Shown one piece after another: positions 11,942-22,880 of a DNA stretch of 64,000 nucleotides. The translations under genes and the position numbers were made by a program. The stretch covers positions 104,557,868 through 104,621,867 of the forward strand of contig NC_084797.1 of the NCBI RefSeq assembly GCF_963169125.1. The letters are read 5' to 3'. A model generated the notes under the pieces. That model had not been told where the DNA came from, searched no databases, and saw nothing but the letters and a program-made list of their open reading frames with translations. Position 1 is the stretch's first letter, and each line of letters opens with the position of its first letter. This DNA is from Humulus lupulus. Its lineage: Eukaryota; Streptophyta; Magnoliopsida; Rosales; Cannabaceae.

Positions 11942-12620
11942 GATTTCTACTCAACTCCTATCTTCAGAAAAATACCAACTTGTCGTCCCCTCACGAAAGT
12001 TTACCAATTTCTATCATTTACCAAAATACTGCTTTTTTACACTTTACAAATAATATATGGCAATGTTATCCCATTCTCTTAAAGATTCTACAAAACCCAA
12101 CTCACATTCTTACAATTTTTTTATTCATAATGTACGATCTCTTTTTACGTTATTTTTTAAAAGAAGGAGAATTGGACCCTTAACTTAAATATGGTAAAAA
12201 TATCAACTTTTAAATTAACTCAAGTTGATTTGGATTGGTTAAGTCTCCAAATCCTTAGTTTTCTTTACAAAGGATTATTTCTTCTCATTTCCAAAAATTT
12301 ATTGCCTCTATTTAATTTAAGGGGTAAAATCTCTTTTTTAAACTTTCCCTAAGTTGAGTTTTGGGCAAAAACACTTAAACTATCTATCACGTGTTCTGTG
12401 TCATAAGTATTGGAATTAACCTCCCAAAAATTATTTTTCGTTAAGGTTTGAAATTATTACCTTTCAGTTTTTAGGGCAAACATAGAAAAATTATTTCTCT
12501 TAAACCGTGATAAAAAAATTTCTAATAATTTACAGAAATCCTTACACACATCTTAACTAATTCTCCTAAAAATTGCATAATTTTTGGGATGGCAAAACTC
12601 ATTCAAATTTGTAAAACAAT

Positions 12621-13018
12621 CTGGGCAGTGCCTGCTGCCCAGAAAATTTTCCCAGATTTTAAGGTAAATTTGAAAATTAATTTCTCTTTCACCATAACCA
12701 AGTTCTTTCTATAATTTTATAGGGATATTTTTACATGTCTATGTCAGATTCCTTCAAAATATCATAATTTTTTGAATAATAAAACTCATCAAAATGTTTA
12801 AAGAAATATGGGCAGTGCTTGCTGCCAAGAATTTTTGTTTCCAGATTCTAGTGAAACTTTTGAAAAATCACATCTCTTACACCTTAACACAGTTTCCTCT
12901 AAACTTTTACAGTGACCCTTATACATTGCTGAACTAACATCCTACTGAATTTCATAGCTTTTTTATTAGTAACACTCTTTTAAAAGTCAAAACAATCTGG
13001 GCAGTGCATGCTGCCCAG
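12621..13018. repeat. Three hairpin-forming words at 187-189-bp spacing
   Basis: CTGGGCAGTGCCTGCTGCCC at 12621, a variant at 12808 and a third at 12997 can each fold with a GGGCAG/CTGCCC stem. Each is followed by a similar 'aaattttccagat' tail and AT-rich spacer, so these are about 2.1 units of a degenerate 188-bp tandem repeat inside LTR-B. Confidence 0.75.
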
Positions 13019-14169
13019 AAATTTTCCAGATTTACATCAACATGCCAAAACATTTATAACTTGGGTTTAAAAATATATTTTTACGATTTTCCAATGCCTA
13101 TCATCAAGTACTCACAAATAAATATGAAACTACATAAATATTTTTTAAAGACAGAAGGTATTAGAGTGTGATTTGACCCGTTGGGAGCCAAACCACAAAA
13201 TTTTGGCAGCATGCATTTTTACACAACCTAACATCAATAAGCACTTCTAGCATAACCCTAGCAACATGCATGAATGAAAATCATCATACCACACTTAACT
13301 CTCAACATTAAGCATAAAATAAGCTAGAAAAATATTGAAACACTCTATACAACCAGATCTACAAGAATCACCACAAAACATAAATAACTCAACCATAGAT
13401 TCTACCTTTCGAAGCCCTAACTTGGAGATGTGTTCCTTAGCTCTTCAAGCCTTCCTTTGGTGCTATAAACTCTCAAAACCGAGCCCCATGTCCCACATGA
13501 AGATTTTAAGAAAAGGATTATGGTAGAAAAAAACTTAGATGACAGACAAGAAGATGGAAGCTCACAAAAACCTCTTACCTTGCTTTCTTTGATCACAATG
13601 GTGTTCAACTTGGAGATTCGAATAATAAGGGTTTTCTTGAACCCTAGAACACAAGAACAAGTCATGCATGAATTTTAGATCACATGCATGCACAATGAAC
13701 CCTAGGGTTTTGGGTTTGAATAAGAAGGAGATGAATGAATCACAAGAGAGGATTTCACTTACCTTGAACTCAGTTTGCTTAGGGTTGAACACTAGCTTCA
13801 ATGGAGTCTCTCCTTCAGATAGAAAGAGAGAGGATCGAAATGAGAGGGAGAGAAAGCCTCTAATTTTTTCTTTTTCAATGTTAGAAAAAAAAAATTAAAA
13901 CGGAAGGGGAAAAGGGTGCCTCGGTTTTGGGGGAAAAGGGTAGAGAAAATTATTTTGAGGAAAAAACAAAACAATGATTAAACCCTTAGCTTGTGAATGG
14001 TTAATACTCTTCCTATTCTCATTGGGGTATATGTTATAGTTCATGAGAGCCCTAAGACCTAGCCTTGCTGCCCACTTCTCTCTCTCTCTCTACCCTTGGA
14101 AATTACTTTTATGCTCTTGTTTATTTTACATCACATTTAAGGGATCCAAGGGCCCTTTGGGAATTTTGT
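13019..14169. other. LTR-B DNA without recognisable genes
   Basis: AT-rich LTR sequence. On the minus strand it has leader-like character (CT-rich runs, possible splice signals near 13575 and 13760), so it may contain the transcribed leader of the LTR-B element. The opposed short ORFs at 13335-13898 have no recognisable similarity. A (TC)n run occurs at about 14081. Confidence 0.35.
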
Positions 14170-15908
14170 TGTAACGACCCAAATTCACTAATAAGGCTTA
14201 AGGGCCTTGATTAGTGTGCCGGGAGGGCATGATGAGAATTATGTGTGATGATTATGATTTTAAGCATGTTATATGACTATGTGAATTATATTATGTGGTA
14301 ATTATGATGTGTGAATCGTACCACGTGGGTGCTGTGATACTAGTGTGATGCACGTGCCGGGACGGTCCTAGAAAGCTAGATAATGGTAACTGGTGATTTG
14401 GTAACCTGCGTAACTGTTAGTAACCATAGAGAGTAACAGGTTTTATGGGAAAGTGGTAGAATTGCAAAGCTGATGAAAGGACAGGTATGCCCTTGAGGTC
14501 TAGTTAGTAAAGGATATAAATGGAGGGTTAAAGTAGTCTTTTGGCAGGGAATAGATGAGTAAGAGCTGAAGGAAAATACAATACGTATAACATTTGGAGA
14601 AAGGGGCTTTATGCTGAATGTTGGAGACCTAGAGGAGCAAAACTAAGATGGAAGGGAGAAGCTGAATTTAGCTCTTGGAAGGAGAATTAAGGAGTGATTG
14701 AAGATGTCAAGCAAGCTTAGACCAAGAATATTCAGAGGTAAGATCTTGATTATGATATATCCAAGTTTTAGGTCTGAAATTTTAGATAATGAATGTGAAT
14801 TGAGGCAAGTTGGTGGCTGGTTTTATGTAATTTCAGAATTGGGAAATCAAGGGGGAAGGAGGTTTAGAGCTGGAGGTTGGACTCATCACTCAAGGTAAGG
14901 TCTTTGTATATTTATTAGGCTTGTTTTTGTTAAGGTATAGGGAGTTTGGAGTGTGGTTTGAGTTTGGGTTCAAGCTGTTCTTAATTTTCTGGTTTGAGTT
15001 GTTAAGTGTGAAATTCAAGAGTGGATTTTAGGATTGAAGGTGTGAGTGAGCTTGGGCATGATGTTTTTGGGTTTTTGTGAGGTTTATTAAAGGTTTAGAA
15101 TTGGTTTTGGGGACTTAGGATGGAGTTTGGGGTGATTTGGAGAGGTTGGAGCTCGGGAAAATGTGAGGGAAAAACCCAGAATTCTGGGCTGCGAAGGCGT
15201 GCCGCGGCACGGGTTTTGTGTGCCGCGGCCTGGAGTCTCTGATTGATGGGTGCCGCGGCACAAGAAAGTGATGCCGCGGCACAAGGCTAATTTCAGGATG
15301 TCACATTTGGCAATTTTTGGCCTTTGCTCCGGGGGGTTTGGGAGATGTCTCCGGGGTGTTGTTCTAAGGTTTTGGGGGTTCCGGGAGTGTGGATTGGGTT
15401 CCGAGAAGGTAGTCTTGGATTGGTTAATGACAAAGAATATTGTATTTGTGTTGTGATTAGGACTTTGGAGAGGCTCGAGGTAGAGGACCGTGCTCGCGGC
15501 TTCGTGGCATCGGAAACCAGTGAATTGAAAGGTTAAGGCAAGGGCAGGCTGGACCAAGCCCGTGGTAGAGAGCTCCAAGGTGAAATGTACATAGCTAGCT
15601 GTTCGATCACCACGATCGAGGAGTGGACCAGGACAGGGACTACCTAACTGCTCGTTTTTGCCTTAGTATGGCCAGTCAGTGTATTTAAACTTTGTAACTT
15701 TTGTAAATGGCTTTTAAACTGTCATTTTTGGGATCCCATGTAAATACACAATGCTTAGTAATGAAAATATAACTTTTGAGACCAAAACACTTTTAACCCT
15801 AGTTCCTCTACTGTTTCAGTAACACGATTTTTTGTAAATGACTTGATTAGCAAGTCTGGCACCTTATAAACACACAGTGTAACGGTCTTGGCTATCCAGG
15901 GCGTTACA
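14170..15908 (+). mobile_element. LTR-A copy 3, solo LTR with TTTGT target duplication
   Basis: Opens TGTAACGACCCAAATTC and closes GGGCGTTACA, 1739 bp. It is flanked by TTTGT at 14165-14169 and 15909-15913. It is nested in LTR-B copy 1, so it is younger than that LTR. It is about 700 bp shorter than copies 1 and 2. The 163-codon minus ORF at 15087-15578 overlaps the GC-rich palindrome cluster and is not found in the other LTR-A copies, so it is not called. Confidence 0.95.
15199..15282. repeat. GC-rich palindromic word cluster in LTR-A copy 3
   Basis: GTGCCGCGGCAC at 15199 and 15250, with one-sided variants at 15220 and 15271. The word is fully self-complementary. It sits where copies 1 and 2 carry TAGCGCTGTAGCGC words, so the palindromic design is kept while the sequence differs. 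Confidence 0.85.
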
Positions 15909-15913
15909 TTTGT

Positions 15914-16414
15914 GCTCTAAATTTCCCTCACCTTTTAACCTATATTTTTTAAATCCCCAAGGACAATTAATTAAATTAAATGTGACCCAAAAATAAAATT
16001 TGTTACAAATAATTTTGGTAATTTTATCAAATTGACCAAAATGCCCTTAGAGGTCTGAGCAAGAAATTCTAATTCTTAAGCCCGATTGATTTGAATTCAA
16101 ACCTAAATAAGTTTTTCTTAAACTTATTGGATCAACTATAATGTCCCAGTTTCCAGAAAAAATTAATACTTTTATGCCACAGTATTTCCTATTTTATTTA
16201 ATCCGAGATTTTTCTCCCATTAGAGTTTATTCCTTGGTCTGAGACCAATCTTTCTTTGCATAAAGATAAATCCATTACCAGATCATTACAACGGCTATAA
16301 AATTCACTAATCATCATAGATTCATATAATATCATTTATCAAAATAATATTTCACATAATTCTTCACCGACTCCAACCGACTACTAACGGGTGTTCAAAA
16401 CACGAGATGTTACA
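15914..16414 (-). mobile_element. Right end of LTR-B copy 1
   Basis: Continues LTR-B after the nested solo LTR and ends GAGATGTTACA. It resembles the right end of 24161-26544 in order and wording (a 'ctgagattttt' phrase, then about 200 bp to a GTTACA-type end). No gene seen. Confidence 0.5.
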
Positions 16415-18429
16415 TCAAGGTCTTACCGACCAGCCATTGCGCCATGTCCTAAAGAAGTCATACACCTCTGGTCGGCTACTCAAATGGTGTTAGAGTTGGG
16501 ACAATATGAGATCACACACCAGCCACAAATAGCAATTAAAGGTCAGGCTCTAGTAGACTTTGTAGCTGAGTGTACGGTTGGACCAGAACCGGATGAGCAG
16601 ATTGCCAAGCAGCCATTAGAGTTTGGACCACAACCCAGTACTGACACTGAGCAGGGTATCGAGCAAGTACCAGAGTCTACTACCCTACATAGTTCTGATA
16701 ATGGACCACAAGTCTAGAAGCTGCATGTCGACAACTCATTTACCGATCAACTATTTGGAGCTAGTCTTACAGTAATAGCGCCTGATGAACATCGCATCCA
16801 TTGTGCAATCCGCTTTCGTTTTAATGCATCTAATAATGAAGTAGAGTATGAAGCATTAATTGTGGGCTTGAAGCTAACAAAAGAAGTGAGAGCTAAATTT
16901 CATGACATATGCAGCGATTCACAGATTGTTTTCAACCAATTCCTTGTAGAGAATACTACCTGGAATGAAAAAAGGATGTCCTACCTTTGAAAAATCAAAT
17001 ATATACTTGCCCAGTTCAAGATATACACCATCCAATAGATACTAAGCGAACAAAATACCACGGCAGATGCATTGGCCAGCAGTGCTATAGTGGACAAGAC
17101 AAACCTTGTCCCCATTGAGTACATTGGCAATCCCAGTATCACCCTTCCAAAACTAGTCCTTCTGATAGAAAACACTCCCTCTTGGATGACCCCAATTGCA
17201 GCTTATCTAGAGCACGGTACCCTGCTTAGCAACCGTAACGAATCTAGAAGAATTATGAGTAATGATGCTAGGTATTTAATCCTGGACGATGTTATGTACA
17301 AAAGGGAATTTTCAATGCCATTGCTCAGGTGTGTCAACCAGACAGAGGCTGGACGGCTGTTGGAGGAGGTGCATGAAGGTTTTTGTGGGAATCATGCTAG
17401 GTGGCAGAGTCTGTCTAAAAAGATTCTAAGGCAAGGTTACTTCTTGCCAACTATGAATGAAGATGCCTTTGCATATGTCTAGAAAGGTGATAAGTGTCAA
17501 AGGTTTTCCAAGATGCCCAGAGCTGCCACAAATGAGCTTACTCAGATGCAAAGTCTGTGGCCCTTTTCCATTTGGGGAATTTAACTTATTGGTTGGCTAC
17601 CAAAGGGAAAGGGGGGAGTACAGTATGTAGTAGTAGCAGTTGCTTATTTCACCAAGTGGACTAAAGTTGAACCATTGGCAACCATCACCTCCAAGAATGT
17701 ACTGGACTTCATTGTGAAAAATATAATCTTTAGGTTTGGTCTACCCCAAAAAATAGTATTTGACAATGGCACCCAGTTTGACAACCATCTGTTCACCGAT
17801 TTCTGTGCCAAGCATGGCATCAAAAAAAGCTTCTCTTCAGTCTCGCACCCCCAAGCCAATGGTCAGGTCGAAGTAGTTAACAAGACTCTCAAAGACATTC
17901 TAAAGAAGCATCTAGAAGAGGCTAAACGAAACTTGCCAAGAGATTTCCTGAAGTACTCTGGTCATACAGGATTACCGAACGAACAACCATTGGTGATACC
18001 CCCTTTGCACTCGCATATGGATATGAAGCAATGTTGTCAATAGAGGTGACTCCACCATCCCACCGACGTACATCATACAACCAAGATCGTAACCACCAAC
18101 TGTTGGCTGAGTCCTTAGACCAGATTGAAGAAAGATGTGAAAAGTCCAACATACACCTGGCTGCCCACTAGCAAAACGTTTCCCGGTACTTCAACTCCAA
18201 AGTTAAGGAACGCAAGTTTGACGTGGGGGATTCACTCCTATGAAGAATATTCCCAGAAATTCAAGATGCCTCGGCAGGAGTACTAGTTCAAAGCTGGGAA
18301 GGCCCCTACCAGGTTACGAAGATATTACCACATAGTACGTACAAGCTAGCACAGTACGACAAAGATCTCCAACTAGTACCTATCCCCCGTTACTAGATTG
18401 GGGAGCACCTGAGGAAGTACTACCAATAA
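16415..18429 (+). pseudogene. pol: Element 3 pol remnant: archaeal-type RNase H and integrase (Tat-lineage Ty3/gypsy)
   Basis: Starts abruptly in the tail of the gypsy RNase H (LTDQPLRHVLKKS), so gag, protease and RT are missing. Next, about 16720-17060, is the second RNase H-like domain typical of the Tat lineage (NNEVEYEAL, SDSQIVFNQ, ADALAS). The integrase zinc module follows (VHEGFCGNH ... GDKCQRF; the first Cys of the pair is Gly). The catalytic core keeps DNGTQF and NGQVEVVNKTLK, but the first catalytic Asp, expected in a W-G-I-D-L motif, is a stop codon. The C-terminal GPY-type module (SWEGPYQVTKILPHSTYKLA) ends KYYQ-stop at 18429. Stops and frameshifts make it inactive. The best frames are 16391-16717, 17072-17482 and 17675-18043. 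Confidence 0.92.
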
Positions 18430-18826
18430 AGATCATTCTTAAGTGGTCGTTGACTAATCGGTATAGGCACGAACTGCCCCTACCACCTACCAACTTAATT
18501 TAGCTATATTAATTATGTACACAAACACGATTTGCCCATCTATTATAATAATTAATATCTATGAATGTAATCTACGATTGTAGTGACAAAGCTTGTATGA
18601 TTCATTTGTAATCAATAAGACATGATTTTTGTCAATTTTTTACAAGCCTTACTTTTACAATGATTATCTTGCTAACTAGTGATTTGTTTCATGGATTGTG
18701 GGCAGTTTATGAAACCTTTGTAGGTTTTGGCAAACCCAAGTGGTCCTGGGTAGGTTATTACAAGCAACTATGATCAGTTAGCAAGTGACCAAGAGGATAA
18801 TCCAAGAGTTATAAATCATGCTCGGT

Positions 18827-18841
18827 CACTTGGGAGGAACC
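18827..18841 (+). other. Internal polypurine-tract-like site, element 3
   Basis: Reads CACTTGGGAGGAACC. Elements 1 and 2 carry matching CACTTGGGGGG-type sites at the same place, shortly after the pol stop. It could prime plus-strand DNA synthesis internally, which is inference. Confidence 0.45.
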
Positions 18842-19166
18842 ATAGTAATACATGGACAAACAGAGGAAAAAGCGTGTAATTAACAGGACTTATAAACGTT
18901 AATTTTTATTAATGTTAAAGTGCTTGCGTGTTTCTCAATATGTTCCAAGCAACAAAAAGAGCCATAAAATAATTCCTGTAGATAGGGTTGACCAATATTT
19001 ATTTACAACTCATTCAAATGAATTGAACAGCTCCGATTTACAGAGTCGTACATCTCCAAACAGAGCTTCATAGCTCTAAAGATAGTATATTCTAAGCAGT
19101 AATATAAAATAAGGTACGAGCATATATATAGTCAAAAGGAAATCATTTCAAAAGTATATGTCAAGT

Positions 19167-19278
19167 GCTCGAGATTAAATGCTGCTTTGCTCAACCATGT
19201 TGTCTTCACAAAAATAAAAGGGTGCTTGAGATTAAAGGCTGCTCGGCTCAGCCATTTTTGTCTATGCAAAAAGAAAAG
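19167..19278. repeat. Two-copy 56-bp tandem repeat in element 3 spacer
   Basis: Two units beginning GTGCTCGAGATTAAATGCTG and GTGCTTGAGATTAAAGGCTG start at 19167 and 19223. It corresponds in position to the larger tandem arrays of elements 1 and 2. Confidence 0.8.
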
Positions 19279-19292
19279 AAATGTTAGAAATG

Positions 19293-21760
19293 TTAAGTGT
19301 TGGAAAAAAAAAGAGTTGCTTCAATTGTCTTGGGGATAGTTGTTTTGCTGCCCTTGAGGCTGGTCGGTTGACTGGTCTTAAGGCTGGATGGAAGGTGGGT
19401 CTTGAGGCTAGTTGGCAAATGTAGATGTGTTAGCTGAAGCATTTGGGCCGGAGGGCAGAACAGTCTCCTCAGGGTCCCCCACATTATCTTGCTCAGAGAT
19501 AGAGAAAGCCGGATCTTGGACAACGGGAAGATGGTCGGTAGACGCAGTCTGGGCCTCGACTTGTTCCCGCTTAGTACAGTACTTCATGAGCTCATCAAAG
19601 TCCTCCCCCAGATAGCTGTAATCCACCCCTTTATTACACACCCAGAATTAATAGAAGATACTCAGGCCAAAGGCTTCGTAGGCGAAGGCAACGACAATCC
19701 TTGCAGCTTTCTCTGCATTTAGGGCCTCCTCAAAGTCTTATTTTTCTTTTTGGACAACCCTCCCCTCTTTCTCCACCCTTGTCTCCAGCCATTTAACATT
19801 TAACTTCCTTTGTTCAGCGGCAGTTTTGAGATCCCCATTCGCTATAGAAAGCTGCTCGCCAGTCTTTTTTAGCTCCTAGATCTGTTTGGAGGTGCTTCAG
19901 CATCTTTGGTTAGCTGTTCAATTTGGGCCTTTAGGGAGGCATTCTCTTCAGATTCCTTCAACAAACTACCCACCTGCTTGTTCACCATATTAACCTAGTG
20001 GTGAGCATAGTTGAGTGCCAAGAAGTCCTGCAACATTAAAGGAAGGAAGGAAGTCTAAAAAAATTAAGAGAGAGGAGAAATTAACAAAGCACTGAGCAAA
20101 TAGAGTACTTACCTTGACATCATCCTGAAGACCATTGCTAGTGATGTTCTCCAGAGATCTTGTGCCCAAGTCAGCCATGAATTTTCCCTGAGAAGCAGAC
20201 ACCCTCTTCACATGCGCCTGATGGATTGCCAAGGATTCCTTCAAAGTTTCATTGGGCTCCTCCGCAGGATCCTCATCGTTACCCTCTTGAACCTTTCTCA
20301 GGGCAGGAGGATTTTTCACAGAAGCAACATGAATGGTCTCTTCGGTAGGGGCTTCATTGTCCTTACACTGACCAGTTTTTCCTGAAAGAGTATGTCCCCC
20401 TGCCTTTTCCATAGGAGTGGCACCTTCTTGGGGGTGGGGGTCTTTTCAGAGGTATTTTCTGCCTGTTCAGTGATCCCAGCAGGGGGGTCAGTTTTTTGCC
20501 GCTTGGCTGAAGGAGTCTCACGACCAGAACTGCCAGCTTGTCTCTGAGAAAACTTCTTAAAGAAAATGGATGACATATCTACAAAACAAAAGCAAGAGAT
20601 TAGATAGTATGCCGATCAGCACCAAAATATGCAGAAATAAAGAGCAGACTATAAATGAGTGAAAATTTGTATCCTCATCGTTATCTAACAAGTCAAGATC
20701 CATACGCTCAACTAGGATCTGCTTCCCCTTTCCGTGTTAGGGGACTGTAGTAGCTTTAGGAGAACTCTGCTCAGTGGTCTCTTTGATAAAAATTCCAGCC
20801 GAACTCCGAGTGTGATGCGCAACACAGGGTCTGGCAGGAGTTACATCAGAGGTTTTATTTTTCTTGTTGGGTAGCTCTTTGCTGGGCGGCTATTTTCTGG
20901 GCGACTCTTTGCTGCGCGGGTCTTTGCTGGGCGACGATTTTCTAGGCATGATTCCCTAACCCTTTACCTTAGGTTTAGGATAAAGCCCAGAGCCAGCAAG
21001 CCTCTCCTCAGTGGTCAAGGTGACCAGGTCTTTGCAGCTTGGTTCTATAGCGGCCAGCTCCTAAGCCCGTTTCTCCATTTCTTTAGTAGGCACAAGAAAG
21101 CTAAAATTACCATTTCGTTGAAAAAAAAGATGGTTGGCAGCAATGTCTGTGGTGATAGAGTACTGGTTGGCATACTCCCCAACCTTGAAAATTACTTCGG
21201 TATTGGCCAGATAGATGTCTGAATCCCTATGGATAAAACAAAAATACCCTGAGCAGCCCTGTCAGGGTCTGAATATGAGGTCTAATAGAAAGTTTACTTC
21301 ATGCGCGGAAGGCACTAGCCAGCACTCGGATTTGAGTAGGGCAAATCCCAAAATAATCTGCCACACTCTGAAAGTATGGTAGGAGGGGCAGAGTGGCATC
21401 AGCAGTATTGTGGAGCGCAAAACCCAACTCTGGGGTTCTATGCCCTCTGCTAAGTGGTGGGCTTGAGAATCATGACACTCCCGAGCTTGAAATGCTCCTT
21501 GATGTTATTCAGTTGTTTGTCTGAGAATGTGCTTGCGAGAGCTGTGTATAGGTGGAGCTCTTCTGTCTCTTGGGACGAGTTCAAAATTGTCTCAGTGAAG
21601 ATTTTCATGCATATCCTAACCCAAAATATTCCTCCAGACCAGAGCTGGTCAACCCTTCATTGGTGGGCGGTGCTTCTTGGATTCCAACGATAGTGGCACA
21701 ATTGGCTACATGGGGATTTTGTTCATCGTCCACACGAGCGGTCTTCTTTGTACGGGCCAT
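19293..21760 (-). pseudogene. Antisense ORF of element 3 (PF04195-like gypsy-type transposon protein)
   Basis: Runs opposite to the element's pol. A start at 21760 (MARTKKTARVDDEQN) opens it. About 130 codons on is LPLLPYFQSVADYFGICPTQ, which matches the LPLDQYF...YLKLAPFQL segment of the element 1 copy and the family signature of 'putative gypsy type transposon' proteins. Charged, low-complexity stretches follow at 19990-20576. A coiled-coil segment (ESEENASLKAQIEQLTKDAE) lies near 19900-19960. The C-terminal motif VDYSYLGEDFDELMKY near 19580-19620 corresponds to DFSFMGEDAWESFLEKF in element 1. Several stops and frameshifts break it. Function of this protein family is unknown. Known parallel: antisense ORFs occur in Tat-lineage elements such as maize Grande. 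Confidence 0.75.
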
Positions 21761-22286
21761 AGTCAAAGGTTGGTCGATACCTCTACTTGATGACTATTGC
21801 TCTAGGTTGGTGTTAGTCTGGTGATCACCTCCTCAGTGGTTTGCGCATAGAAGTAAGAGGGGATAGGAAGAGGTGAGAGCACCGAACAGTGCTGGTCGGT
21901 ATATACGTCTTGTATCGTACCGACCAATATAAAATTAATAACAGTGAGGAGCATCAACTAGCAAATAAATCAAATCAAGAACAAGAAACAACGAGGAAAA
22001 GAAAAAAATTTCAAGAAATGTTCTTTGTGTTTTTCAAGAACACCGAACAAAAATCAATCATAAAAGGGCATCGTGAGGCGGATTTTCATAAAATCAAAGG
22101 CTAATAGGAGAAACCCATGCCTAGAACTACCCAAAACAGTCATTCAAACCCAAATTCAAGCGACATGAAAGTACAACCCAAAGATCTTCTAAAAAAACCA
22201 CCCACGACAGCAATCAAAAATGCAGAAAAGGAAAAAATTCTCTCACAGACAATGCCAAGTCAAATAGAGAAGTTTCGAAAACTTAC
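21761..22286 (-). other. Leader intron of the element 3 antisense gene (predicted)
   Basis: On the minus strand a strong donor, CTGCGAAAG|GTAAGT, lies at 22281-22290, downstream of the TATA box. The ATG at 21760 follows about 520 bases later. The acceptor is not resolved in this copy. In elements 1 and 2 an equivalent intron (525 and 407 bases) ends just before the ATG. Two plus-strand ORFs here (21889-22104, 22117-22302) are shadows. Confidence 0.5.
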
Positions 22287-22464
22287 CTTTCGCAGAGTGT
22301 AACGCCAGGAACGTGCTCATGGTGTGAAGATTGTGGGCCGTATAATTTTGCGCATGGGTTGGATCTAGAACGGACTGGTGTGAGGAGGTTTAGGATTTTT
22401 ATTTTTGCTCTGGTTCGCGTGAAGTGAAGAAGAAGGTGAAAAAGAAAGAGAGGGTTGGGCACCC

Positions 22465-22473
22465 CTATTTATA
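22465..22473 (-). promoter_or_regulatory. TATA box for the element 3 antisense gene
   Basis: Minus strand reads GCCTATAAATAGGGG, a strong plant TATA box, about 180 bases upstream of the predicted donor splice site and 705 upstream of the antisense ATG. CT-rich leader follows. Confidence 0.7.
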
Positions 22474-22880
22474 GGCAAAGATAAGGGCTCTCTCTCCTTC
22501 CCAGAATTAATGCACCTGTCCAATAAACTCTACCGCCTGTCTGCCTCTTTCTCCAATCACGTCCTTTCTACTACCACACACATCAGCCTACTTCTTGAAA
22601 GTTGCACAACCATCAGTATAGTAATCAAGGAAGGTAATCATGGCACTTTATGGTTATAGAAAAGAGGTGGGAATGAGTGAAAAGTAATTTTCTTTTTAAA
22701 TTTGAGGAAACACAAAAGCAACTAAATGGACCAGACATGAGGTATATATTGTACAAAGTTCGTTTCATTTTAGTTTCTCATTTGATTTATTCATTAAAAT
22801 AACTGCTATAAAAAAAATTGACATATCTGACATGGCACTAAGCTTGGACATGTGGAGTAGGCTGGGTAGACCTCCAAACA

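Larger units (their letters stand above)
9327..16414 (-). mobile_element. LTR-B copy 1, composite LTR with nested insertions
   Basis: In plus coordinates it opens TGTAACGACCCTC and closes GAGATGTTACA, so it has TGTAAC/GTTACA ends and runs in minus orientation, judged from likeness to 24161-26544. After removing LTR-A copy 3 it is still more than 5 kb. It contains a 33-bp minisatellite, a 500-bp direct repeat with different DNA between the copies, and three spaced hairpins. The flanks do not match (ATTTT left, TCAAG right) and belong to two different host elements: CACTA transposase left, Tat pol right. This suggests recombination between two LTR-B copies rather than one clean insertion. No coding trace was recognised; ORFs at 9892, 11037, 11856, 11932, 13335-13898 look like chance. 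Confidence 0.55.
18430..19292 (+). mobile_element. Element 3 spacer between pol and antisense ORF
   Basis: Non-coding part of element 3. It holds a purine-rich CACTTGGGAGGAAC at 18827 and a two-copy tandem repeat at 19167-19278. No ORF is supported on either strand. Confidence 0.6.

Noticed and set aside
15087..15578. 163-codon minus-strand ORF in LTR-A copy 3
   Set aside because: Pro/Thr-rich text created by the GC-rich palindromic words and non-coding LTR. It is absent from the other LTR-A copies and has no recognisable domain.
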